Source: Gemmatimonadota bacterium
Lineage (GTDB): Bacteria; Gemmatimonadota; Gemmatimonadetes; Gemmatimonadales; GWC2-71-9
Assembly (NCBI GenBank): GCA_025360265.1
Contig: JANYCP010000262.1
Span: 1 to 5,638, forward strand
DNA length: 5,638 nt
Reading direction: 5' to 3'
In this document: positions 1-5,565 of the stretch, in pieces
Numbering within the stretch: the stretch's first letter is position 1
Layout: each line of letters opens with the position of its first letter
Notes under the pieces: generated by a model
What the model was told of the DNA's origin: nothing
Seen by the model: only the letters and a program-made list of their open reading frames with translations
Databases searched by the model: none
Made by a program: the position numbers and the translations under genes

Positions 1-575
1 CGCGTCCCCTCCTCGCTGATCAGCCCGGCGACATGATCGCGATCAAGCTGGACGGTGAGTCCCGGCGACAGCTCATGCGCCACCAGGACGACCGGCTCCT
101 GGATCTCACCAAGCCAGGCATCATCCGCCGATCTCCCGAGCAACTGCAGCAGCATGCGCAGCTGGATCGCATTCAGGTCTGCGAGACGATCGCGCAGGAA
201 CGACTGACGGGCATTCTGCCAGGCGTTGCGCAGTTCGAGCGCCTTGAACTCGTACGCGCTCTCAGCCGAAAGCAGATTGCGGCGGATCAACAACTCGACA
301 CCGGCCAGGAACTCCGTGTCCTGCGCCATCATGATCTGTGCGTCGAAGATTCCAGCCGCCTCGGGTCCGGCGCGCAGCAGGGTACGCTGTCGCAATCCGG
401 CGAGTTGCTCCGCGACGACGCGAACCGCCGCATGGAGGCGGGCAACCTCGGCGTCGAATTCCGCCGGCACGATGGTGCGCTCTGGAATGTTCGGGAAGGT
501 CCAGCGCACCAGGAGCGCCGGTGCGAATGCGACCCCAGGCGATACGCCGACACCCTGCAATATTCGCTCGTTCAT
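1..575 (-). CDS. ptsI: PTS Enzyme I (phosphoenolpyruvate-protein phosphotransferase), N-terminal third (partial)
   Basis: Reverse-strand translation from ATG 575 stays open to the left edge: 191 codons of a protein that normally has about 570-590. Enzyme I autophosphorylates from PEP and passes phosphate to HPr. The start MNERILQGVGVSPGVAFAPALL has the Enzyme I opening (GVGVSPGVA). It is followed by the helical HPr-binding insert (about 35-145, including FDAQIMMAQD and DLNAIQLRMLLQLLG) and by VVLVAHELSPGLTVQLDRDHVAGLISEEGT, equivalent to the family's vlVA.dLtPs.t..ld...v.Gf.te.GG. The window stops just before the G-x-T-SH active-site histidine. Thr stands where the second Gly of the GG pair is usual. 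The ATG overlaps the ptsH stop (ATGA); GAGGGG lies 12 bases upstream. No frameshift is seen in the visible part. Confidence 0.93.
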   Translation of the reverse strand, partial: MNERILQGVGVSPGVAFAPALLVRWTFPNIPERTIVPAEFDAEVARLHAAVRVVAEQLAGLRQRTLLRAGPEAAGIFDAQIMMAQDTEFLAGVELLIRRNLLSAESAYEFKALELRNAWQNARQSFLRDRLADLNAIQLRMLLQLLGRSADDAWLGEIQEPVVLVAHELSPGLTVQLDRDHVAGLISEEGT

Positions 576-838
576 TTTTCGCCGAATCCCCTCGCGATCA
601 ATTCAAGCAACGCCGCCGCCGCTGCTTCTGCATCCTCACCGTCAGCACGGACGCGTACCGTCGCTCCGCATTCCGCCGCGAGTGTCATGACTCCCATGAT
701 GCTCTTCCCGTTGACGACTTGCCCTTCGTGCTCGAGCTCGATCGTCGACTTGAACCCGGACGCCAGACGAACCACCTGTGCGGCAGGCCGGGCGTGCATC
801 CCGAGTGAATTCACAATCGTTCCCTCACGCTCAATCAC
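572..838 (-). CDS. ptsH: HPr phosphocarrier protein (start at GTG 838 proposed)
   Basis: An 88-residue cytosolic phosphocarrier that takes phosphate from Enzyme I and gives it to IIA. With the GTG start the active histidine in LGMHARPA is His15 and the serine in GKSIMGVM is Ser46, exactly the standard HPr numbering, so both Enzyme I and HprK sites are present. The remaining sequence follows the family: an ELEHEGQVVNGKS strand and turn, TLAAECGATVRVRADGED, and a C-terminal helix AAAALLELIARGFGEK. An ATG at 850 in the same frame would add four residues (MGDQ) and a 16-base overlap with IID. The GTG instead gives a 4-base GTGA overlap like the other junctions, has GGGGGA close upstream, and yields canonical numbering, so I prefer it. 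Its stop overlaps the ptsI start as ATGA. Confidence 0.95.
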   Translation of the reverse strand: MIEREGTIVNSLGMHARPAAQVVRLASGFKSTIELEHEGQVVNGKSIMGVMTLAAECGATVRVRADGEDAEAAAAALLELIARGFGEK

Positions 839-1575
839 TTGGTCCCCCATACGACGACCATGCAGGCGGCAAGAAGAGCCAGGCCGTATCGAAGGCCGGT
901 GACCCGGGTACGGGTTGCGGGGAACAGCGAGAACGTCACCCCGAGCGCACCCAGCGCGATGGTGATCTCCGCGTCGCTGCGCGATGCATGGGCCAGGACA
1001 TGCCATGCCACAATCGGGACCGCCAGGCCGATGGCGAACGCCGCCACACGCTGGGCGTCCTCGGCGACACGGGGAAGCCATGAACGATGGAGCGCGGCGC
1101 CGACGCCGAGTCCTTCGCGCAACCCGAGATCAAGGCCCCACGACATTACGCGATAGCGGAGCACGTTATGCAGCACCACCACGAAGGGAATTGCCCAGAT
1201 GCCAACCCACGATGCGGCGGCGAGCGCGATGCCGATGAGCGCCGGAACCCACCCAGCCCATACCAATTGATCACCGAGTGCGCCCAGCGGCCCGGAGAGC
1301 GCCCGCCGTAAGCGTGTGATCACTTCACCCGATACCCCATCCTCTTCGGCCTTCACCTCGGCGCCAACTGCGACGCCGGCTAGATACGGGTGCGAATTGA
1401 AGAAATCGGCCGACCGCGCCACTGCCTCATGCTTCGCCCGCGCTGACCGCGACGACAGGACGTCGCGCAACAACGGCGCCGATGCATGGCCCACTCCAAT
1501 CCCAAGCATGCGCTCGTACGTATACGATGCCTGGACAGCAAACAATCGCAGCAACGCTTCGCTTCGCGGCTTCAT
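835..1575 (-). CDS. PTS mannose/fructose/sorbose-family IID membrane component
   Basis: A 246-residue protein, shorter than the 270-300 common in ManZ/AgaD. IID is the second membrane subunit, unique to this PTS family, and pairs with IIC for transport. Family motifs seen are FFNSHPYLAGVAVGAEVKAEED (58-79, compare FNTHP...G...alEE), SGPLGALGDQLVW (94-106, compare GPlAGiGDsi.w) and LHNVLRYRVMSWGLDLG (135-151). Hydrophobic segments follow around 108-133, 177-195, 204-219 and 229-243. The start MKPRSEALLRLF at 1575 overlaps the IIC stop as ATGA. The open frame continues upstream to 2211, but that part is antisense-free overlap with IIC and has no family similarity. The TGA stop overlaps the proposed ptsH GTG. 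The short length may reflect trimmed N-terminal or loop regions. Confidence 0.92.
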   Translation of the reverse strand: MKPRSEALLRLFAVQASYTYERMLGIGVGHASAPLLRDVLSSRSARAKHEAVARSADFFNSHPYLAGVAVGAEVKAEEDGVSGEVITRLRRALSGPLGALGDQLVWAGWVPALIGIALAAASWVGIWAIPFVVVLHNVLRYRVMSWGLDLGLREGLGVGAALHRSWLPRVAEDAQRVAAFAIGLAVPIVAWHVLAHASRSDAEITIALGALGVTFSLFPATRTRVTGLRYGLALLAACMVVVWGTK

Positions 1576-2246
1576 CGGACCAGCACCACGATGATTCCCA
1601 TCGCCAGCCCAACCGCCAGCCATCGACGCCGCGCACCGCGTCCCGCGCTGCGCAACGCACCACCGAATGCCCCGGTGATACCACCGGCGAGCACAGCCCA
1701 GGACACCAGGACTGAGTGCGGTCGATCGCCCCATGGCAGCCGCGACACGAGGAGGGCGAACACCAGACCAACAGAGGCGAGCACGACGGATCGCAGCGCG
1801 TCGCGCAGCATGCCGTTGCGCTGCAGTTCCCAGATCGCTCGGGCATCGCCAGCAGCAACGCGCTCCAGTCGGCGATGGACAGAAACCGCATTGCGGCGGC
1901 GCAGCTTCTGCAACGTCCAACCACCCAGACTCGCCATCGGCAAACCGACGAGGCCCGCCATCCCCACCGCGAGCTGGTCCGGGGCGAACGCTGCAGCCAC
2001 ACCACCGGCCACCGCGGCGACACTGAAGTCCGGGTATCTCGACGCACCGATCGGCAGCACGTCGAGGGCGTACAACTCCAGCACCATTCCGGCGAGAAGA
2101 CCGCCTGCCCCATTCCCACAGATCAGTCCAGCAACGGTAGCGGCCACTAGTGGTCGCGCAAGCAGACCCTGCGGCACGCTCACCAGATCGAGTCCGGCGA
2201 TAGCGCCCCAAAGCAGCACGAGAAACACCGCTAGCGGCGAGATCAT
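1572..2246 (-). CDS. PTS mannose/fructose/sorbose-family IIC membrane component
   Basis: A 224-residue hydrophobic protein, shorter than the 250-270 usual for ManY/AgaC-type IIC. IIC forms the sugar translocation channel with IID in the inner membrane. The N-terminal half is well conserved: GAIAGLDLVSVPQGLLARPLV (14-34), GLICGNGAGGLLAGMVLELYAL (40-61) and the LPIGASRYPD motif (64-73), as in the family's lEL..l..lPvGa..Pd. Hydrophobic stretches lie around 3-25, 33-68, 74-109, 153-171, 178-197 and 208-223. A basic, charged loop (112-150) separates the two halves. The C-terminal half looks compressed and ends at VVLVR without a long cytoplasmic tail. The ATG overlaps the IIB stop (ATGA) with GGAG about 11 bases upstream. 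Identification is firm by motif and order; substrate is unknown. Confidence 0.92.
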   Translation of the reverse strand: MISPLAVFLVLLWGAIAGLDLVSVPQGLLARPLVAATVAGLICGNGAGGLLAGMVLELYALDVLPIGASRYPDFSVAAVAGGVAAAFAPDQLAVGMAGLVGLPMASLGGWTLQKLRRRNAVSVHRRLERVAAGDARAIWELQRNGMLRDALRSVVLASVGLVFALLVSRLPWGDRPHSVLVSWAVLAGGITGAFGGALRSAGRGARRRWLAVGLAMGIIVVLVR

Positions 2247-2722
2247 CGGAGCAGCTTCTCCACTCCGACCGCCGTGGTGGTTGGCAGATCCTGGGCGCTC
2301 ACGTTCGTGCCACCACTGGTCAGCCGTCGCAGGACGTCCGCGTCACCGTCCGCGAGATAGATGTAGCGCAGCCGTTCCACGCGGCCCGGGCGATGATGCA
2401 ATCCGCCGAGGTTGACATGACGCATCAGGCCGGGGACGGCGTCGTGAAGTGCGGCCATCGTCGCGAGGTCGGCGGTCAGGAGAATCCCTGTACGCGGATC
2501 GGCCGACCAGACCGGCAACGCGGCGATCGCCTCATCCGTGCTCGCGAAGATGATCTCCACACCATCGGGCATCGCCATGCGGTAGAGGTCCTGCTCCCAC
2601 TCACTCTCGCGCACGCCGTCATCCACCAGCACGATGAACTTGGCGCCGAGGGGCCGCCCCCAACCGATCACGACCTGGCCATGCACCAGCCGATCGTCGA
2701 CCCGGAAGAGCGACAGCGGCAT
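2243..2722 (-). CDS. PTS mannose/fructose/sorbose-family IIB protein
   Basis: A 159-residue protein, matching the usual 155-165 for a stand-alone Man-family IIB. It receives phosphate from IIA and phosphorylates the incoming sugar at the IIC/IID complex. The signature FRVDDRLVHGQVVIGW (6-21) contains His14, the expected phosphorylation site. HVNLGGLHH (102-110) corresponds to the conserved N-(V/L)-GG segment, and VSAQDLPTTTAVGVEKLL (141-158) matches the C-terminal AQ-x-x-P region of the family. Its ATG overlaps the IIA stop by one base (TGATG); no Shine-Dalgarno is visible, so translation probably depends on coupling to IIA. Its stop overlaps the IIC start as ATGA. It is cytosolic or membrane-associated through the complex. 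Confidence 0.95.
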   Translation of the reverse strand: MPLSLFRVDDRLVHGQVVIGWGRPLGAKFIVLVDDGVRESEWEQDLYRMAMPDGVEIIFASTDEAIAALPVWSADPRTGILLTADLATMAALHDAVPGLMRHVNLGGLHHRPGRVERLRYIYLADGDADVLRRLTSGGTNVSAQDLPTTTAVGVEKLLR

Positions 2723-3093
2723 CAGCGCGCCACGACCGCGCGCGCGCCAACGTCGGCGATGTGCGCCGCGATTTCGTCGACATCACCCTCACGATGAAAA
2801 ACGAATTCGAGGAGCATGGCGAGATTGACGCCGGTCACGACGCGAACATCGGTGAGTGACTGGATCCGGCGCATCGCAGCGAAATGGCATGACCCACTCG
2901 GCATGTCGATGAATACCAGTGCCGGCCCAGGCGTGACCGCGTTCATGATGCGCTCTTCGAGGAGCCCACGATCGCAATCGGTGTTGGAGATCGCCGTCAA
3001 GCCACTGTTGGGGCCGCTAATCTGTTCGGCGGCGCCGATCAGTGCCGCAGCGAGATTACCGTGTCCCACCACAATGCCCTTGATCGGGGTCAT
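2722..3093 (-). CDS. PTS mannose/fructose/sorbose-family IIA protein
   Basis: A 123-residue stand-alone IIA, about the size of the IIA domain of ManX. It accepts phosphate from HPr and hands it to IIB in the cytosol. The N-terminus MTPIKGIVVGHGNLAAALI has the family GHG motif, with His11 as the expected phosphorylated residue. FIDMPSGSC (61-69) holds the conserved active-site Asp (Asp63), although the usual D-x-x-GGSP loop here reads SGSC. VVTGVNLAMLLE (85-96) is the family's GVNLPMLLE-like motif. The ATG overlaps the hprK stop as ATGA, with GGGGA six bases upstream, and is the first Met consistent with family length; the longer open frame upstream is antisense-free overlap with hprK, not part of this protein. 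It is followed by the IIB gene with a TGATG overlap. Substrate specificity cannot be told from IIA. Confidence 0.92.
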   Translation of the reverse strand: MTPIKGIVVGHGNLAAALIGAAEQISGPNSGLTAISNTDCDRGLLEERIMNAVTPGPALVFIDMPSGSCHFAAMRRIQSLTDVRVVTGVNLAMLLEFVFHREGDVDEIAAHIADVGARAVVAR

Positions 3094-4040
3094 TCGATGT
3101 CCCCGCGCAGATACTCGCGCACGCCACGCTTTTCCTTCATCTTCTTGATGAGTCGCTCGTTGAATGCCGCTGCGACATCGACGCCGCTGTAGCGGAGCAG
3201 GTGCATCATTGCCACGACTTCGGCGACCACCGTAATGTTTTTGCCCGGATTGAGCGGCACGATGACCTTGGGAATTGCCACATCGAGGATCGGCATGATG
3301 TCGCGCTGCAGCCCGGTGCGATCGGCGTCCTGCGCTTTCTCCCATACCTCGAGGTGCACGACGACTTCAATTCGTTTTTGCTGGCGCACCGATCGTACGC
3401 CGAATAGTGCCGGGATGTCGATCAGTCCCACGCCGCGAATTTCCATATGGTGCGCCGCCAGCTCGTGGCCGGTACCGATCAAAACATCGCCACGCCGCGT
3501 CACCTTGACGACATCGTCAGCAACGAGACGATGGCCACGCTCCACCAGGTCGAGCACGCACTCGCTTTTGCCAATCCCCGAAGGGCCCATGAACAACAGG
3601 CCGACGCCATACACGTCGGCGAGCGATCCGTGCATCGTGGTGCGCGGAGCAAACGCATCCTCGATGATCGGCTTGATTGCCTTGTAGAACTCGGCGGTCT
3701 TGAGCGCAGTCCGCAGGACGGGTATGTGGCGGGCGAGTGCCAATTCAAGTAGCGGCTCTGGCGGATCGAGATGCTTGGTGATGAACACCGCGGGCAAGTC
3801 GTATTGGAAGAACCCTTCCAGCGACTTGCGTCGGGTGTCGGCGTCGAGCGACGCGAGATACTTGATCTCGGTCTCGCCAAGTACGTGCAGGCGATCGGGA
3901 ATGAAGCGCCCGTGATATCCGGCCAGCGCCAGTCCGGGCGAGGCGATATCCGCGTCGGGCACCAGGCGATCTAGCCCCATGTCGCCGGTGAGCGGCTCGA
4001 GCTGCAATTCAGCAGCAGCAACAAAGTCACGAAAGCGCAG
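3090..4040 (-). CDS. hprK: HPr kinase/phosphorylase (start at CTG 4040 proposed)
   Basis: A bifunctional enzyme that phosphorylates HPr on Ser46 using ATP or pyrophosphate and reverses this with phosphate, tying PTS activity to energy state. From the proposed CTG it has 316 residues, against 310 in Bacillus subtilis. An N-terminal regulatory domain is followed by the kinase domain: catalytic His137 in TMHGSLADVYGVG, P-loop GPSGIGKS (152-159), LVADD (Asp175/176), and the family signature EIRGVGLIDI (200-209). The C-terminus ends in a basic helix and REYLRGDIE. The conventional start would be TTG at 4007 (305 residues), but that removes the first helix. Codons 4040-4008 read LRFRDFVAAAE and align with the Bacillus N-terminus, and no ATG, GTG or TTG exists between 4007 and the in-frame stop at 4094. 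With the CTG start the gene overlaps the glycosyltransferase by 14 bases. It overlaps the IIA gene by ATGA at its end. Confidence 0.93.
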   Translation of the reverse strand: MRFRDFVAAAELQLEPLTGDMGLDRLVPDADIASPGLALAGYHGRFIPDRLHVLGETEIKYLASLDADTRRKSLEGFFQYDLPAVFITKHLDPPEPLLELALARHIPVLRTALKTAEFYKAIKPIIEDAFAPRTTMHGSLADVYGVGLLFMGPSGIGKSECVLDLVERGHRLVADDVVKVTRRGDVLIGTGHELAAHHMEIRGVGLIDIPALFGVRSVRQQKRIEVVVHLEVWEKAQDADRTGLQRDIMPILDVAIPKVIVPLNPGKNITVVAEVVAMMHLLRYSGVDVAAAFNERLIKKMKEKRGVREYLRGDIE

Positions 4041-5142
4041 CGTGAAGCTCCTTGAGATGTCCTTCGACCGTGTCCGCTGCCGCGTCCCAGCTCAACTGTT
4101 CCGCCCAGCTTCGCGCTGCGGCCCCGAGCCGCTCCACCAAGGCGGGATCATCGGCCAGATGAAGCATCTCTCGCGCCAGCGCAGCGGCATCCCCGTGCGG
4201 CACGAGAATCCCGGTGCGGCCGTCCTTCACCGAATCGCGCAATCCCGGCGAGTTGGACGCCAGGGACGGCGTGCCGCAGGCGGCAGCCTCCATCACCGTA
4301 ATACCCCAGCCTTCTTTGGGGGAAGGAAATACGTTCGCCACCGACTCCCGCAAGAGCCGGAGCCGGGTCGCGCCATCGACGAATCCCAGAAAACGTACCG
4401 CGTCGCCCTGCCCGGCGTCGCGAGCCAGCGATTCGAGTCTCGGCCGGTCATCGCCTGAACCTGCGATATCAAGGGAGAGCTCGGGGCGCTCTCGACGGGC
4501 GATGGCGAGGGCCGAGATCAGGTGCTCGACCCCCTTGTAGCGCTTGAGACGGCCAATGTAGGCAAAACGTGGCGGCGTTCGCCGTGGAAATGCCGGGTCT
4601 GGGCAAAACTGCCTGGTATCCACGCCCGGATACACCACCGCGATCCGGGTCGCCGGAATTCCGCGCAACACCAGGTCGTCGCGGGTCGAGTCACTGATGG
4701 CGTGAAAGCGGGCGCGGCGGTACACCGACGGTATGGCTCGCTCGGCGAGCCATACCATGGTCGCCATCGGCCAGGATACTTCGTTGAACGCCGTGGTTCC
4801 AAAGAGGTGCGGTACGATGGCATAGACTGGCCGCGAGGTGAGCATCGGCGTACAGAGTGGCAACTTATTGATGTCGTCGACCACGACATCGGGCGCAAAC
4901 TCACGCAGCGCACGCCGAATTGCGCCGCGAGCACGCAACGCAAACGAATGACGCCCGCCATGCCGGTGGACATCGATCCCGTTGACCAGTTCGGTTGGCG
5001 CAGCGCCGTCAAACCCCGAACAGACCAACCGCACGTGGTGACCACGGGCGGCGAGACGGGAGAAGAGTTCAAACAGGTGCACCTCAGCGCCACCCGCCTG
5101 CGGGTTCCGGAGATCCTGCCAGTTGGCGATGAGAATCTTCAC
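4027..5142 (-). CDS. GT4-family glycosyltransferase (GT-B fold)
   Basis: A 371-residue protein typical in size for GT4 retaining glycosyltransferases, which move a sugar from a nucleotide or lipid-linked donor to an acceptor, often for envelope polysaccharide or glycolipid. The N-terminal Rossmann domain opens MKILIANWQD and carries the GGAE loop (17-20) used in acceptor or donor binding. The C-terminal donor domain has YIGRLKRYKG (195-204), with the Arg/Lys pair at 198 and 203 that contacts the donor phosphates, and an EGWGITVMEAAACGTPSLA stretch (277-295) with the E-x7-E pair at 277/285. No signal peptide or membrane segment is evident, so it is probably cytosolic or peripheral. The start is GTG: an in-frame nusB stop lies 9 bases upstream, so no earlier start exists, and I see no good Shine-Dalgarno. 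Donor and acceptor are unknown. Its tail contains the likely hprK ribosome-binding site. Confidence 0.93.
   Translation of the reverse strand: MKILIANWQDLRNPQAGGAEVHLFELFSRLAARGHHVRLVCSGFDGAAPTELVNGIDVHRHGGRHSFALRARGAIRRALREFAPDVVVDDINKLPLCTPMLTSRPVYAIVPHLFGTTAFNEVSWPMATMVWLAERAIPSVYRRARFHAISDSTRDDLVLRGIPATRIAVVYPGVDTRQFCPDPAFPRRTPPRFAYIGRLKRYKGVEHLISALAIARRERPELSLDIAGSGDDRPRLESLARDAGQGDAVRFLGFVDGATRLRLLRESVANVFPSPKEGWGITVMEAAACGTPSLASNSPGLRDSVKDGRTGILVPHGDAAALAREMLHLADDPALVERLGAAARSWAEQLSWDAAADTVEGHLKELHAALS
4048..4053 (-). promoter_or_regulatory. Shine-Dalgarno deciding the hprK start
   Basis: The minus strand reads AAGGAG here, followed by a 7-base spacer and then CTG at 4040-4038, which is in frame with hprK. 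The motif lies inside the last codons of the glycosyltransferase gene. The other possible start, TTG at 4007, has only GTTGCTGCTGCTGAA upstream and no Shine-Dalgarno. This supports initiation at the CTG. Confidence 0.6.
4730..4756. repeat. Perfect inverted repeat (12-bp arms, 3-nt loop) inside the glycosyltransferase gene
   Basis: The left arm GGTATGGCTCGC (4730-4741) is the exact reverse complement of the right arm GCGAGCCATACC (4745-4756), separated by TCG. It lies in codons for about residues 129-137 of the glycosyltransferase (MVWLAERAI region). The mRNA could form a stable GC-rich hairpin. No T-run follows on the minus strand, so it does not look like an intrinsic terminator. The function is unknown and it may be a coding coincidence. 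Confidence 0.85.
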
Positions 5143-5151
5143 CGCCGCGGC

Positions 5152-5565
5152 CTACAGCCGACCGAGGTCGCGCGCCACGCGGTCGAGCACGCCATTGATG
5201 AATGCAGGCGCGCGGTCACCGGCAAAGCGGTGGGCGAGCCACAGCGCTTCATCGATCACAACTTTCACCGGTACGTCGCCCCGCTGCATTTCATGAATCG
5301 CAATGCGCAGGATATTGCGTTCCACCGTGGCGATCCGCTCAAGCCGCCAGTTGTCAGCAGCGGCCTGCGCCAGACGATCGAGCTCCGCCTGATGTTCTCG
5401 AATCGCGCGCACCATCGGTTCGGCGTCATCAATCACGAGGCGCACTTCGCCAGTGATCTTGGCGACCCCGTCTGCGCCGGCGGCTGTGGTCGTGTCGCCG
5501 GTGATCTCCAGCGCGTACAACAACTGCAGCGCGCGGGCACGCATCCGACTCTCGTGCCGCAGCAT
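5152..5565 (-). CDS. nusB: Transcription antitermination factor NusB
   Basis: A 137-residue protein, close to the usual 135-150 for NusB. NusB is an all-helical RNA-binding protein that, with NusE (ribosomal protein S10), binds boxA RNA and supports antitermination of rRNA operons. Visible family signatures are the N-terminal RARALQLLYALE helix (residues 9-20), WRLERIATVERNILRIAIHEM (73-93), PVKVVIDEALWLAHRF (99-114) and AFINGVLDRVA (121-131). The ATG directly follows the ribH stop, with GGAAGAG just upstream as a plausible ribosome-binding site, so co-translation with ribH is likely. Met8 is a possible alternative start, but residues before it fit the family's short basic N-terminus. The region between the first helix and residue 50 is Ala/Gly/Thr-rich and poorly conserved in the family. 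The identification is secure. Confidence 0.95.
   Translation of the reverse strand: MLRHESRMRARALQLLYALEITGDTTTAAGADGVAKITGEVRLVIDDAEPMVRAIREHQAELDRLAQAAADNWRLERIATVERNILRIAIHEMQRGDVPVKVVIDEALWLAHRFAGDRAPAFINGVLDRVARDLGRL

Noticed and set aside
33..902. 289-codon plus-strand open frame
   Set aside because: It lies opposite ptsI and ptsH, which have clear family motifs. Its Arg/Ser-rich translation resembles no family and is typical of antisense shadows in high-GC DNA.
1576..2211. N-terminal extension of the IID frame up to 2211
   Set aside because: The frame is open but overlaps IIC in another phase. The family N-terminus fits MKPRSEALL at 1575, which also gives the ATGA overlap.
1486..2415. 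309-codon plus-strand open frame
   Set aside because: Antisense to IIC, IIB and the start of IID; composition is Arg/Pro/Ser/Thr-rich with no recognisable motif or Shine-Dalgarno support.
3094..3345. N-terminal extension of the IIA frame up to 3345
   Set aside because: It overlaps hprK in another phase; IIA proteins begin a few residues before the GHG motif, matching ATG 3093.
4009..4020. Run of GCT/GCA triplet repeats at the glycosyltransferase-hprK junction, considered as a slippage or phase-variation tract
   Set aside because: Only about four units; it encodes an Ala run in the likely hprK N-terminus and is too short to be a convincing variable repeat.
4730..4756. Intrinsic terminator between nusB and hprK
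   Set aside because: The stem is strong but lies inside a gene and no T-run follows it on the transcribed strand.
5143..5151. Promoter between nusB and the glycosyltransferase gene
   Set aside because: The gap is only 9 bases of GC-only sequence; I see no -35/-10 pair that I would support in the overlapping coding DNA.
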